DNA of 64,000 bases. Origin: Gymnopilus junonius. Its lineage: Eukaryota; Basidiomycota; Agaricomycetes; Agaricales; Galerinaceae. Within the stretch, counting starts at the first letter, position 1; every line of letters starts with the position of its first letter. The notes under the pieces are model-generated. The model was not told the origin of the DNA and did no database searches. It saw only the letters and a program-made list of their open reading frames with translations. The DNA is taken from the NCBI GenBank assembly GCA_015501075.1, contig JADNYJ010000005.1:248001-312000 (forward strand). Direction: 5' to 3'. This document shows, piece by piece, positions 24,402 to 36,386 of the stretch. The position numbers and the translations under genes are program-made.

Positions 24402-27400
24402 TCAAGCATAAGTCGTACGGAGGCGATCAATTCCCTTCCCAACTCCGTCTAACACCTTCTTACGAGAGTCACAAATCTTCTTTGCGCAAGTGACAATGAA
24501 GTCGTGGTCAATGTTGGATGATAAATCTGAAGAGCAGTGGTCCATGCAGAGATGTCGACTGTCGGAAGAACCGTCACTTTCACCCCTCTTTATCAAGGTC
24601 GAAGAAATCTCGGCCAGAGCAGATAAAGCATCAGAGCGAAGCGTTTTAAAATTTGTAACGAGCTGTAGAGAATTAGCGTCATTAGCGTTGCAAAGCATTA
24701 AACTTGCTCACATTGCCGAGCTTGTGGATCTTTACCACTGAGGGATTTTTGAAGCGAAGCGTTTCTGTCACTAGAAGAAGATATGCCTACGAAGCTTGTC
24801 AGAGTCTTGTTTGCTATCGGTCAAAGATATGAATACTTCTTGTGCAAGAGTGGCCACATGAAGCAGTTCACTTGGTGACGGCTTGGACTGCGCTTCCTTG
24901 AATCGCGACTTCGCAGCTGAGAGTGGGTCTGGATAAGCGTCCACTGGAGCAACTGACTAGCTTACCATCGAAATATTTAACTACCACCTCAGGTGCTTCG
25001 TGGATTGCAGGCGGTTCTTCACTTTTTTTGTGGTGACCATTGCCGTTCAAGGGAGGAATATCTATCCCTTTTAATGGATGGCCAGTCTTAAGTTCGGTTT
25101 GTTTAGCGGCCTCGGCCAGAACAACTGCAGGTGGTGGACGACAATGATTGTGATAAGGCTCGAGCCAATCTATTAAAGCATGGGCGTATTCCACAAATTT
25201 GACTTCATCCAGAGTCAGCTGCATAGAGACTTTCAGAAAACTGTCAAAAGTTGACAAAATACGCCATACTTACACTTGATAAGTGCTCTGGGTCCCTTTG
25301 CATAAGCCTATCACGTAAAGACAACTTCTTGTCAAAATCGGCCGTCTGCTTTGGACGGTCCCCAATCAAAAGTTTCTCTTCCACTGTGTCGTCTAGATCA
25401 CTGGCTTGTTGGAATGCTCTGATATAGACCTTCAGGAAGGTCATCATCCAAGCGTCCTATAAAAAAAGGTTGAAAGAAGACGATGAAATAGATAAGATCT
25501 CCATACCCCTTCTGGTTTACTGAATAGCAGAGTTTGATTGTGGAGGCCCTCAGATAGTTTGGGCTGGTAGTTCGGAAGGATGGCGAAGTCACGGTTGTCA
25601 TAGTGGACTGTGTCGTACCCGATCAGGGAGCAAGATTGAAAGATTGAAATCGAGCTCACTCCTATCAAAAATAAATTTCAACTCTATTAATTCCATGTCG
25701 ATGAGGTCGGAATTGATAGGCTCGTGAGTCAGGCGCATGCGAAGATGTTCAATTTTCACGGTATCACGCTGTAATGAGTTATCCAGTTGATCCTCAAAAG
25801 AAATGAACTCGGGTATCTAGTCGATGGTATCAGAACAGCTGAGTATATCATCAACAACAAACATTTACTTGGGAATATTTTTCACCAGTGAAAGCGCGGA
25901 CGATGAAATCCCCTGTCTGAATATAATAAGCGAGAGACCATGCGAACATATGGAACAAATCTACCTCTTGTGAATTACTGAGATAAATTTGTGTTGATTC
26001 CAAGCATTCCGTTGACAATGTGATATCACCCGTAGCAGACAAAGAAAAAGTTGAAGCCCGAGAAAGAATGAGATGTGATAATGTATCGTGTTGGACCTGC
26101 TTGACCTGCATCGCACGATAGTGCTCCAATGCGGCATTTGAAGCGCCTTCGAATGATCTTGCTCAGGAACGAATGGGCCAAATTGTAAGGAAAACCTCAC
26201 CAAGTAATCGATACAGTCTGATGAGAATTAACCGTGTCAAGAAGGATTGTTTGCTCTTGATAAGCGCGAACTCTAATAAATACACTGCGTTCAAGAGGTG
26301 ACAGTCACCGTCCGTCAATTTCCATAGACTGACATAGGTATTCCCAGCCAGCAGGACGAGGTCGTCAGCAGGTTGAAGCTCGGAAGAAGGAAGCCCATCC
26401 CCAAGGGCAAGACCCTCGAAATAAAACCTAACATAGGCTGCAACGCGTGCTGATTCTTTTTCTTCCGTGATATCCGTCAAGGGTAGTGTGTACCTCAAAA
26501 TTTTATATGAATTAATCAGGCGACGCAATTCAGAAACGGTGGTCTTGGCAGTAGGTCGTCAGACTGAGAAGGGACAAGGGCAATGGTAAGATAGACTCAC
26601 GAAAGAGGTCGGAACAGCCTCCAGGAAAGACGTCAACTGAGCTAATTCACTTTCCTCAAGCTCGAGGAATGGCTTGAGATCTTCAAAGCAGCACGCCTTG
26701 TCCCCGAACTTTTCAAAGTATTGCTTTAGCAATGTGAGCAAGCGGCTGCGATCTGCTTGCTATTAGATGGATATGAATCCGTATTCCCGAATCCATATAC
26801 TAACCTTGCGATAGTCCATGTGTTCGGGCTCGCTTTTCAAGCTCTAGCAGGGCAAGAGCTGCAGAACGGTCCTTCGAAGCATCTTCTTCGGCGACTTTGG
26901 TAAAGAGCTCTTGTACACGATTGATATTGGCACCAGCATCCGTCGATTTATTTGCCGTTCCCGCAGAAACCGCGGCGGGAACGGCCCCGTCCAGAACAGA
27001 GAGGAATTCCAGCCAGTTTCGATCTCTATCGGATATGGTTGAGCAGAAATACCAATAAGCCGCATTTGCAATACCGACTTTTTCTCTACAATCAACTGCT
27101 CCGCTCGTTCAGCCTCCTCTTGTATTCTACCTTGCTGAATGCAAATGTCGCGCCGAATTTCATTGCATGAAAGATTTGTAGCACATATGCTTTTGCCGAT
27201 GTCACTATCAATCAGCTTATTGGCTTCTTCGTAGAGTTTTAAATCACGCAAAATCGTGAGATGAAGATGAAAACGATCAGCGTTTACGTATGACGGCGTT
27301 GGTGAAGACGTAATAAGCCGATGCGCCAGTTGGTAAAGGATAGTTCGCATATTTGGAGGTGTGCTAACATCTTTAGCCTGTATTCCAGTTAACGACCACA

Positions 27401-28109
27401 ACAGAAGGAGGGAGATCACCACGCGTACTTGCAGCACTGCACTTATGATACTCCAAAACAGATAACGCTCATCTTGGAATTGCTTATACATTCGGGTTGC
27501 GATCTGAACGGCCAAGGAGAAAGTCAGCAGGAAATTAGATATCATGCAAATGCAAACACAAACGCACTTGGTGAGCAGATTTCCAACGGCTGACCCGAAC
27601 ATTGGCAAAAAAGGTTTGAGCACCAAGATCTTCATTCGTAGGCTGTTGTTTGTAGGCTTCGTCGAACATAGTGACCATGTCATTGTCTGGAAGTGTACGT
27701 CAAAGAGAGGTAAGATGGAATGAATAATGGCACATACGTCTGCCCAAACCACGGAGAACATGCATCATAGCCGTTAAGATTCCATCGTCGATTGGTTTCG
27801 ACTGAAGAACTTCGTCGCATAGGACAAGGGACTCCTCGACTTTCTGAGAGCGAATAAGAGCAAGTGCTTTTAGTGCCTGGATAGGTCGAAGATTTCAGTT
27901 ATGCTGTTATGATATGAATTGGAATGTTTACTTTAATTAACACATTTTTGGGGTGCTTTTTGAGCAACTTGTTGCACGCTACGATTGCCGACTTATTAGA
28001 GCCTGTGTCGAGTGCATCTAGGACAAATTTAGTTATAAGAAGGTTGGTGGGCGAAGTGGTTCTTACCATAGATGGGTCTTATTTGACGTTCGAGAGCAGC
28101 AGCTGACAT
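24402..28109 (-). CDS. NAA25: NatB auxiliary subunit Naa25/Mdm20
   Basis: This is the non-catalytic, TPR-rich subunit of the NatB N-terminal acetyltransferase, which holds Naa20 at the ribosome and acetylates Met-Asp/Glu/Asn/Gln starts. The start at 28109 gives MSAAALERQIRPIYDALDTG after splicing, then CNKLLKKHPKNVLIKALKAL, a typical Mdm20 TPR opening. The family block LLKQYFEKFGDKACCFEDLK lies near 26735-26680. TPR-like helices continue through 27640-27000 (HQVATRMYKQFQDERYLFWS, HRLITSSPTPSYVNADRFHL). The C terminus ends GKGIDRLRTTYA at 24402. Around fifteen short introns split the gene. It is divergent from NCE101 with 127 bp between the starts. Confidence 0.92.
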
Positions 28110-28236
28110 TGAAGTAAATGGTAGAAGTGGTGGAAGACAGTATCCGTGGCCAACCGATCAATGAGTGTCAAAATTTTGTGCCCATGGGTCATGTCAGGGC
28201 CGGTTCCGTCTCCTGACTTCCCCGATCATACTCAAC

Positions 28237-28487
28237 ATGCCGCCGTATTTGCTTTCGCGGTCTGTACCTGTCTCCGTCTATTGACTTGCGTCTCACACCT
28301 ATCTTGCAGAGGTCTTGATCCTTTTCTTGGCCTATTTACGGGTTTCCTGGCCTTCTACCTCCATGAGACACACCCAAGAACAGCGAGGCGTGAGGAAGAT
28401 AGGTTGATGCAACTTCTGGAGTGGAAGTACAGGAAATACCAGAAGAAAAGGCAGGCTAGTCTTATGACCTTAGAAAATTCGTCATGA
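28237..28487 (+). CDS. NCE101: Small membrane protein NCE101
   Basis: NCE101 is a short single-pass membrane protein first linked to non-classical protein export in yeast; its molecular role is unclear. There are two exons, 28237-28259 and 28310-28487, with an intron from GTCTGT to TTGCAG. Joined, they read MPPYLLSRGLDPFLGLFTGF, then LAFYLHETHPRTARREEDRL and MQLLEWKYRKYQKKRQASL. The SR-LDP-FG-FTG and YE/HTNPRT-type pattern is the family signature, and the Gly/Leu/Phe stretch is the membrane span. The open frame before 28237 would give an unrelated N terminus and is not used. The stop at 28487 is 49 bp from the end of the convergent PSMG3-like gene. Confidence 0.9.
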
Positions 28488-28536
28488 GCACCAGGTCAAT
28501 ACGCTTTTTCATCTACTTGTAAAACTCGACCTTATC

Positions 28537-29058
28537 TCATAATTTTAGCAGATCATGAAGCATGGACATGACGCTCTCAAACACTTCAGTTTCTCCACCT
28601 CCATCTCTTTCATTCTTGTTCAACGCAAGGCCTACGACTACGCTTCTTCTTTGACCATCTAAACCATGTTGCGCTTCTTCGGTCCAGACAATAGTTGCGA
28701 TTTGCGATGCATAGAGCGAGTATAGCGTTTGCAGGTGCTCAGATGGAGCACTACCCAACAACGAGGTTAGTTGAATTGCTGGAGATGGCTCTGGCAGGAC
28801 GAGTGTGTCGGGATGATCTGAATCACGGGCGGGTAGAATGAGGGGTACTGTCGACGGTAGCGTTGCTTGGATCTGCAAATGAATTGGTTTATATTCCCGA
28901 AGAATGTCTTGTAGAAATGAATAGATTGGTACCAGATTGCCCATTTTTCCCATTTGTGTCACCAACACCATGATGCGATCTGCAAATGTTTGCAGGAATA
29001 CTTGAGTGTGTCTCCCATTGAGGTTCCTCGACGTTTGACGCGGGGTGAAAGCAGCCAT
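28537..29058 (-). CDS. Proteasome assembly chaperone 3-like protein
   Basis: This resembles PSMG3/PAC3 (Pba3/Irc25 group), which pairs with PSMG4 to help build the 20S proteasome alpha ring. The start at 29058 (MAAFTPRQTSRNLNGRHTQV) leads into ADRIMVLVTQMGKMGNLVPI, which matches the PSMG3 core strand pattern (ILVVVTQ.GKMGTLV in animals). A second match is TSLLGSAPSEHLQTLYSLYA, like the TVLLG-DEPLIHVFAKNL segment. About 174 residues with no intron is somewhat longer than animal PSMG3 (about 120), owing to an insertion rich in Pro and Asp. The frame is open upstream to 29217, but this overlaps MED16 exon 1 on the other strand, so the Met at 29058 is preferred. The assignment rests on two motifs and is moderately sure. 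Confidence 0.7.
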   Translation of the reverse strand: MAAFTPRQTSRNLNGRHTQVFLQTFADRIMVLVTQMGKMGNLVPIYSFLQDILREYKPIHLQIQATLPSTVPLILPARDSDHPDTLVLPEPSPAIQLTSLLGSAPSEHLQTLYSLYASQIATIVWTEEAQHGLDGQRRSVVVGLALNKNERDGGGETEVFESVMSMLHDLLKL

Positions 29059-29097
29059 GACGCCGTGGGAAAGATAGACTAGCCCTCTTCTTCCACC

Positions 29098-32000
29098 ATG
29101 GATGGTAATAAAAGTTGGCGAGCAGGTTGGTGGGACTTCTATCCTCTCCTTGAACGTCCAAGACGGTGAGCTACTTAAAATTTCGCATCTACTCATCACG
29201 CTAATTTTGCAGACCATTACAATGGTCGTACTCCTCCATCATTTTTACCGCCCATCCCGTTCAACCAATCATTACGGCGCGTCACTTTTCTTCTTCAAAA
29301 CAATTCGTCCTGCCCTCTCCCCCACCTATTCTTGCATCCCCGACATCATACGACCCGCCAACTGTGATATCTGTTTCTCTTGGTGATGAGTGGTTGTTTG
29401 CTTATTTTCCTCGACGCGATGGCGAAGGCATCGCCTGTCTTTGGAAACGCGGTCCCCATATTGATAACTGGCCAATCAAGGAGTCCTGGAGTCTTCCGAG
29501 AAGCGGTGGGATTGTTTCAGCCTCCTGGATTGGAAACCATCGAGAAGTAAGCACGCCCTCTGCTATTGAACGATCTTGTTTATGCGTACAGTGGGCGGCC
29601 GGTTCTACAGGTCTTCCAGAACGCCTCCCCTTTCGAGGCCCTTCTGTTCCCATTTCCGACGCAACATTACTCCTCATAACGCAAGACCATTATGTTCATG
29701 TCACCTTTGTCCGCCAGTGGACCTCTGCATTAAAGACCATTAAACGATCTTTAATGATTCCAGGACAGACATGGGAGAACACACCTCCTATTGATGCCGG
29801 TGATATTAACAACACTCGCCAGTGTTTTAATGCAACTTTTGGAATTGGATATAATGGTGGAACTTGAAATTTTTTCTAAGCTTATTTAACCACTGACGTT
29901 AAGCGCCCAGAGAAAAGTCTTTTCATTGCCACCCATTCTAGACGTTTGCCACCCCCTGTCCCGACTACCATGAATACCTCTGCATTCAATACAATGGATT
30001 TATCTGTTACCGGTGATCTTACCTTTCCGGACCATAGGGCCGTTGAATGGGACAGTTGGGGAGAAGAGCGGACGGTAGAGCTCTACGAGGTACAAATCCG
30101 CTTTGACGGCTTTCAACTTGGTAAATCTTTTGCCTCCAAAATATGGACAGCATCTTACATGAGCTTAGGTATAGCCCTCAGTCAAATAACTACTTTGGAC
30201 TGTCTGCCCCTCTTCTTGTCAGGCCTAACCTTCGTCTGCACACCTCCTCCCTCGAACCCTGTCCCTCCCGTTGAAGCAATGATGTCGCCATCCCAACCAA
30301 AACCAAACCCAGTCGATAAAGGTAGAATAGGTCTGGTGACATCCTATATCAACTTTAACGATTGTGAGCCATTCGCATACTTGTAATTTCGACCGTGTTG
30401 TCCTCACTGTTTCCCTCGTAGACGCAAATCCTCCAACGTCAACTCTTGTTTTGTACTCTATCACGCTACGTTCTGTATCTAACAGGCCTGTCTGGGTACG
30501 ATCAATCCTGTCTATAAAAATGGTTTCCTCTCAACTCGTAAATAGGGTGTTACCAAAGCCGCTACGCGGACAATAGAGGCAGGAATTGTCTCCTATCTCG
30601 AACCTTTCATCGACTTCTCAGGGCCCAGTACAGTGCAAATATACGCTTCCGTTCTCGATACTTTAGCTCTGTCGTCCGCGGCCAAAGGGAAATCTCATGC
30701 AATTGAGATAATTGTTGGCCATTTGAAAGTCCTGACTCTGTCAGTGTTTTGTCATGGAACTTTTTTGTAATCTAATTCCCCTGATTAGTCCCAATTTTAC
30801 CGAAAATACCCAATGGGGTTCGACTCCCATCAAAGCCTCGCAAGCTTTGGGAAGAGATTGTGAGCCGAAAACTCTGGAGTTTTTGTACTTTGGACGATAA
30901 TATTTGGATAGTACCGCTTTTTGCATGCCTGTCACCGAACCGGCGACTTTTTTTCACGCTTTCATCGTCTCTATGCCAAAATCAAGCAGCCGTCTATGCT
31001 CTTCCTTTGCCAGAGAATCCCGAAGTATCAGGTAAGTCCCTCTCGAATGATTTTTTCCCTTCACACGGGAACATCTTTCCTTAGGTACTCGTCTACCATT
31101 GGCTCTTGCAACCGCCATTCTAGGAAGATTATCTACTGCCGATCTAATTCATACCCTCTGTTCACCGCACATGGCAATTACTGATGCAGCCGGTGTTCTT
31201 TGCCAAACCCTCGACATCCTACATAAATTCAATGATGATTCGCCAAACGATTACAGTTGGGAGATACTTGGACTCGCAACGGAAGTCTACCGGTAAACTT
31301 GACCCAGATAGGTCGAATGCTTTGTGCCTAATTCCTGAACATGTAGAGCTAAAGCATTGCATGCTAAGAACGAGGAAGAAGCTGATAACTTGAGGAACCG
31401 CTGGAAAACTGCACAAGATATATGCATCTTGGCTGCATATAATCTTGCATTCGAGAATTGCAGAGAGAGCGATAATTATGACTTAGGTTCGCTTCCACTC
31501 TACGAAATCGCACTTTCGGCTGAAAATTTATCGCTCTGCAGAAGCTGTTTGGCAAATAATAGAAATGTGCCTCTGGGTGATAAGCTTCACCGAGACATTG
31601 ATGAAGGTCTGCGTTTTGTCGAACAGCGCCGCCGTTGCCGACAAAGAGGATGCTCAACTTGGTATGTCTCGAGGATACCACAAGCAAGAAAACCGATCTT
31701 TTATCGAATAATTTTTTTAGATTCCGACGCCTTAGCACCACCGATCCTTCTGACGCTGTGTCACCCATTTTCATTCCATAGCCTTTTTGTCGCTCTAAAA
31801 CATGTCAAAGATTTCCGGTCATTCTTAGGCTCTCTACCTGCCGGTAGTGAGAATTCCCAGGTAGCTCAGAGTCTTCTGGTCGATGCAGTAGACTGCTCAG
31901 GCATTGACCTCGGGAGCTTGATATCCCTGTTAGAGGAACACTACCTCGCATCAATCCAGAAGACTGATCGTATGTAATTCACCCTGTCTTCTGATTCTAA

Positions 32001-32410
32001 GGACTGACTCAGTCTGTTTGCCAGCTGAAGAATGTCGGAAAGCTCTTGCGGCGTGTCATCCGACAGGCATGATGCAACCTCATCTGTGTCGATTACTGCA
32101 GCGGATTTCAGAAACGCAGGGTATATTGGATAAGTCAATCTTGTTCATCAAAGCCACTGACCTTGTTGACGGGGTCGCTCGTCTTTCAATTGGGAATCAT
32201 CCAGGGACTGATGAACGAGACATCATCAGTAATGGTGCCCTGGCGAAGCAAAGGCACAGAGACGTCTGCCTCAGATGCGGCGGAAAAACTACAATCAATC
32301 GAGATGTAGCTATTCCTCGCGGACATTTGCATTCGAAATGGCATCTTTTTGAGCTCATGTGGCAGTTGCGCTGTATCTGTGGTGGTGCATGGTCTTCACT
32401 TTTGAGATAA
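29098..32410 (+). CDS. MED16: Mediator tail subunit 16 (Sin4-type)
   Basis: Med16 is a tail-module subunit of the Mediator complex linking activators to RNA polymerase II. Exon 1 (29098-29165) encodes MDGNKSWRAGWWDFYPLLER. The intron to 29212 then joins in frame to PLQWSYSSIIFTAHPVQPII, followed by ISVSLGDEWLFAYFPRRDGE and CLWKRGPHIDNWPIKESW, the N-terminal beta-propeller of fungal Med16. Helical parts follow through 31100-32000 (LATAILGRLSTADLIHTLCS, QSLLVDAVDCSGIDLGSLIS). The C terminus carries the cysteine-containing end seen in the family: VCLRCGGKTTIN, then WQLRCICGGAWSSLLR, stop at 32410. There are around ten introns. Its start codon is only 39 bp from the divergent PSMG3-like start. 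Confidence 0.9.
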
Positions 32411-32524
32411 CATGCAGGTGGTCCATGAACGAATCAGTCGGCTCACAATTATGATTTAAGGTCATGCAATAAATGTAGTTATTCTGTATTTATAGAACCA
32501 CGGTAGTTCTATTGCGACTTTTAA

Positions 32525-34282
32525 TCATAATAGGGCGTGAGGATTTATGGAACGGCCAAGGTAGAACTTAGTCGCTTGTTTTACATCTTCTAACCACTCC
32601 TTCACAAGGTCCTCTTCATAAACATTGCCATCCCAAGAGGTCCATAGATGTAACTGTTTGTTTCTTGTCGCGGCACCAAGATAAAGTTCTGTTGGACGGC
32701 AGCGAAGCTTAGTAGTAGACGACTTCAAGAGGACGAGTGGATCGTTGTTTTCCTTTTGCCCAAGCAGCGGATATTTTCGGGGAAGCCAGAGATCCATCTG
32801 CATAGTAAATGAAGGCGGAACTACCAACAAAAATTGAAAAGACTCACATTTCCCATGCTGGAACCACCATTACAGTGTACTAAACCGGACAAAGCTTGTT
32901 CCATCGGTGACAAAGGTTTATCACTGAGATGCTTTGGTGGTTCAGATTCATTTCGCCATTGAAGACCCGATTCCTTCGCCCTTTGAATGCGACCGGGGAA
33001 GTATATTTCAGCAAATTCCTGGAACAGAGGATGTTTCGTATAGTTGGCGGCTTGTATTTGGATTGCTTTAGATCTTAGTAAAAACCTCTTTTCTGAGAGA
33101 AGGCAACCGAAGGAAGGTAATTCATCCCCTGGACGGAGGTTTGTAGCAGATCCCAAAGGCATAAAAGGGAGGGAAAAGAAGAAGAAACTGATTGCAAGGG
33201 AGACATTGGTAAGTCCGCCTTCCTCTATCCATCCCTTGTCAAGCAATGGCCGCAAATTGACCGGTCCGGCAGATGACATGGGCTCTCTTTTCCTGAACTC
33301 CCACTCAGCTTCATCTATTTCTCCTCGAAGGTAACGCCTCAGCAAGACCCGGGTAAGGGCGATCTGTGCAAGAACAGGGTATGCATTTCCAAATGTCAGT
33401 CGATTTTTGCGACAGTTGAGGATAATATTTTTGGAATCTTCTGGAGAGAAGGAGGAAGTAGCTGACATTGAGTAGGCCGGAGTATATGGTGTTCTAGACG
33501 AGATTTTGCGAGGTAAAGTATGTCCACCCTAGACCCTTTGTGTCAGTTGTTGTGCTCTAGCTAGAGAGAGGGAGGTTTAAAGTTACCAGCTTCCTTGAAT
33601 TTCGGTTAGTTGCTATAGCTCTCGAAATGGCTCTGCGCCATCTCCTTTTTGCTATACTCAAATTTCGTTGAGGGACCAAATCCTCCGACGCTACTGACAA
33701 GGCCAAGCGCTGCTTGATGTCCGGAACAGGAGGGGAAGCTTTGCAGAGTCGATCGAGAAAGGTCTTGAGGATCGTGATATTAGCCATTCCGTCAGTGATG
33801 ATATGAGCAACATGGATCAAGAGATGAAAATGATTGGGCAAGTCTGTTCGTTCCAGGATGTGGATGGAAGCCAACAGGGATTCGGAGAGACGTTTCTCTT
33901 TGACGATGATTCGATGCACAATTTCTACAGCCTCTTGTTGCGAAGATATTTTTTTGAACGTGATTTCTCCAGGACGGCATGCTCGCAAAAGATCTTCAGA
34001 GATCACAAAGAAGATGGAATGCTCATCTCGTTCTTCCAGCTGTGCGCCAAGTAGTGGGTATTGTAATTTCAGGTCAACCCAAGTCCTTGCGATGTTCGAG
34101 GGACTGACGGCTTCTTGAAATTCCTTAGGATGAACCTCCACTCCAGCATGCTGGAGAGTATCCGCAGTTCGGTCAAAGATGCTATCCCAGTAAAATCCAA
34201 GTTCTGTAAGGCCTAAAGGACGCTCATAAACTGTATTCGAGCCATCTCGATGCTTCCAGTAAGGTTCGAATAGAGGAGCCAT
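32525..34282 (-). CDS. CAT/condensation-like acyltransferase, function unknown
   Basis: This is a protein of the chloramphenicol acetyltransferase/condensation fold superfamily, about 545 residues. The signature is LIHVAHIITDGMANITIL near 33815-33770, which contains the HxxxDG catalytic motif (His-Ile-Ile-Thr-Asp-Gly). The N terminus MAPLFEPYWKHRDGS runs into VYERPLGLTELGFYWDS, a form common in uncharacterised fungal members. The second half (33460-32830) contains NRLTFGNAYPVLAQIALTRV and LRPGDELPSFGCLL. The last exon ends LGRSINPHALL. Introns lie near 33585-33480 and 32850-32790. The start at 34282 is chosen because sequence upstream in the same frame (to 34495) has no family character. The acyl donor and acceptor cannot be told; no biosynthetic cluster surrounds it. 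Confidence 0.72.
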
Positions 34283-34587
34283 ATCGCAAAATGGGTCAGG
34301 AGAGACTCCTAAAAGATAGGACGGAACATATAGCCATGCGAGCATCAGGTGAGAGAAAAGCCATGTGAGAGTTGTCGACAAGCGAAGCTTGAAAAGGTAG
34401 GCAAAGGTACAAACTTCGGGCCGTCGTATTTGAATACCTTTATCAACAACTTCCGAGTCTGATACCACAGATACCGTCCCGAAGACAAATAACACAGGAT
34501 TGGACTCTATCTACATACGTGGAAACTTATCCAGCTGCAGTATCAAAGGGATAAATTCTTAATTCGCCATCGCGAGCCTCGGAAAAA
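34283..34587. promoter_or_regulatory. Divergent intergenic region, acyltransferase/PUS4
   Basis: These 305 bp separate two divergent start codons and should hold both promoters. An open frame on the minus strand continues the acyltransferase frame upstream, but it has no conserved character. No TATA box or repeat was recognised. Confidence 0.4.
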
Positions 34588-35747
34588 ATGCCCAAAGTCA
34601 ACTTGTCTTCTTTTCCTGTGTCTGGTCTGTTCGGGGTTGCAAAACCATCAGGTCCAACCAGCATGTCCATTGTAAATGATCTACAGCAACTTGTTGCTCG
34701 ATCTAGGTTATTCGTGGATGAGGAAAAGCTGGCAAAAATTAAGGGCAAAAAATTGGATAGACGGCGGGGCAAGCATGGACGAGAATCGATTAAAATAGGG
34801 CAAGGCGGCACTTTAGATCCATTGGCGGATGGTGTTCTCGGTGAGCAGAACGTTCTCTATGTTCTCCATTTGTGAACTCATTGTACACAGTCATTGGAGT
34901 TGGCAAAGGCACCAAAAAATTAAACGAATTTCTCAGTTGTACCAAGGTGCGTGGCCTTCGCTTTCAGAATCGATCAAGAATGACGAAAGCTACTGAACAG
35001 GAATACCAGACAACTTGTTTGCTTGGTTGTGAAACTGACAGCTACGATGGTGAAGGCGCACGTGTTCGACTTGCACCATGGAAGCATGTTACCAGAGAAC
35101 AAGTAGAAGCTACTCTGTCAAAGTTCACAGGCGACATAAAACAGGTACCTCCGATGTATGCCAGGCTTCTTTTTTCCCTTTCGAAAAGATGTCCGTTAAG
35201 TTGCCATTCAGATTTTCTGCTTTGAAGATGGATGGGAAGCCACTGTATGAATATGCCCGGAAGGGTATTCCTCTTCCTCGACCAATCGAAGAACGGCAGG
35301 TGACTGTTCAGTCACTAGAGATAGTGAAATGGCTGGGCAGTGATCACTCCTTTTCTTGGCCTGAAAAAACATCTTTCGCCTGAAGAAAAACACGCTTTAG
35401 AAGAGGCTCTTAAAGGCGTCACGAAAGATTCATCTATTAAAGATGATCCAGAGACGTCGGACGATATACCTCCGACTGCCTTTGTGCTGAAGATGAGAGT
35501 GTCTGGAGGAACTTATGTTCGATCTCTCGTCCACGACCTAGCGCATGCCGTGGGCTCTGCGGGACACGTCGTAACATTAACGCGCTCACGGCAGGGTCGT
35601 TTCGTTCTCGACCCGGCTGAAGAAGGAGATCGCCGTTGTGTGCCTTGGAGAGTTTTTGAGAAAGCCATGGAAGACGCCGGCGAAGTGGATGATGATGGAT
35701 GGACCGAATGGGAGAGAGATGTGATTGAATGCCTCGAGGTCATGTAA
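34588..35747 (+). CDS. PUS4: tRNA pseudouridine synthase, TruB/Pus4 type
   Basis: Pus4 converts U55 to pseudouridine in the T-loop of tRNAs. The N terminus MPKVNLSSFPVSGLFGVAKP leads to SGPTSMSIVNDLQQL. The catalytic block is IGQGGTLDPLADGVL, with the Asp codon at 34816-34818. After an intron (about 34842-34890) come [55 protein letters not shown] and RVSGGTYVRSLVHDLAHAVG, all TruB motifs. Near 35364-35369 a run of six A breaks the frame: DHSFSWPEK runs out of frame, while HLSPEEKHALEEALKG follows in the next frame. Five A would restore continuity, so a sequencing error is likely; a 46-base intron starting GTGATC would be an alternative. The stop is at 35745-35747. Confidence 0.92.
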
Positions 35748-36386
35748 AGTACATATTATACTGGATCCGATGTCGCTAACAAGCACTCTATAATAGTAAT
35801 GCATTAATGATCTAATGTTTCTCCACGTGCTAACAAGCTGAGAAGGACAGCTGGCACTTGAATACGTGCAGCATATTACAGGAATATTTATGCCATCCAA
35901 GCCAGTTACTACGGCAAAAATTTCAATACACTTGCGTGTATGCCATTCCGGTGACCTGCCATGTAGAAGAGATGCGCAGACTCGTGGCCTATGCGCACGA
36001 AACCAGAAAAGTATTTAGCCTGTAGGGAGACGATCATATGAAGTCCTTGGAACCGCCCGCCGCCGATATGCAGCCATAGCCGCTGAAGTCGGATACATAG
36101 ACCGCCGCCCGGACGGGGGAAAAGAAAACTTGGGTACGCAAATATCTTGCAGAGTGGAGCAACAGTTGCGCAGCGAATCGTTGTCGTAGGAAATGCAATA
36201 AATGCGAAGATAAACGGGATCCACCTGATGCCTCGGAGGAAGGACAAGGTGTTATTCCGAAAACGGACCGGCAACGTCATTTGGATACGAGTGCGGGCCG
36301 GGAGTGCCGATACGGGAGGTTATATATACCCCTCTCTGTGCAGGTTCAACAGTAGTTTTGTGCCCCTCATTCTCTCTATACCCATC
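35748..36386. other. Intergenic region upstream of the aldolase gene
   Basis: These 639 bp hold the PUS4 3' end and the aldolase promoter. Open frames on the minus strand (for example 35909-36280) have no recognisable motif and no codon bias that I can see. A TATA-like element is annotated separately at 36321-36328. Nothing else is supported. Confidence 0.5.
36321..36328 (+). promoter_or_regulatory. TATA-like element of the aldolase gene
   Basis: TATATATA lies 59 bases before the aldolase ATG at 36387, and the next bases are pyrimidine-rich. The spacing would allow transcription to start about 30 bases downstream, giving a short leader. This is a positional inference. Confidence 0.4.

Noticed and set aside
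28146..28236. Upstream extension of the NCE101 reading frame
   Set aside because: Splicing from the ATG at 28237 gives the family N terminus exactly; the extension gives unrelated sequence.
35334..35392. A 46-base intron in PUS4 (GTGATC to CTGAAG) as the cause of the frame change
   Set aside because: It would remove DHSFSWPEK and HLSPEEK, which read as a continuous protein segment if one A is removed; kept as an alternative only.
35909..36280. Minus-strand open frame of 123 codons upstream of the aldolase
   Set aside because: No family motif, unusual composition, and it overlaps the aldolase promoter with its TATA-like box.
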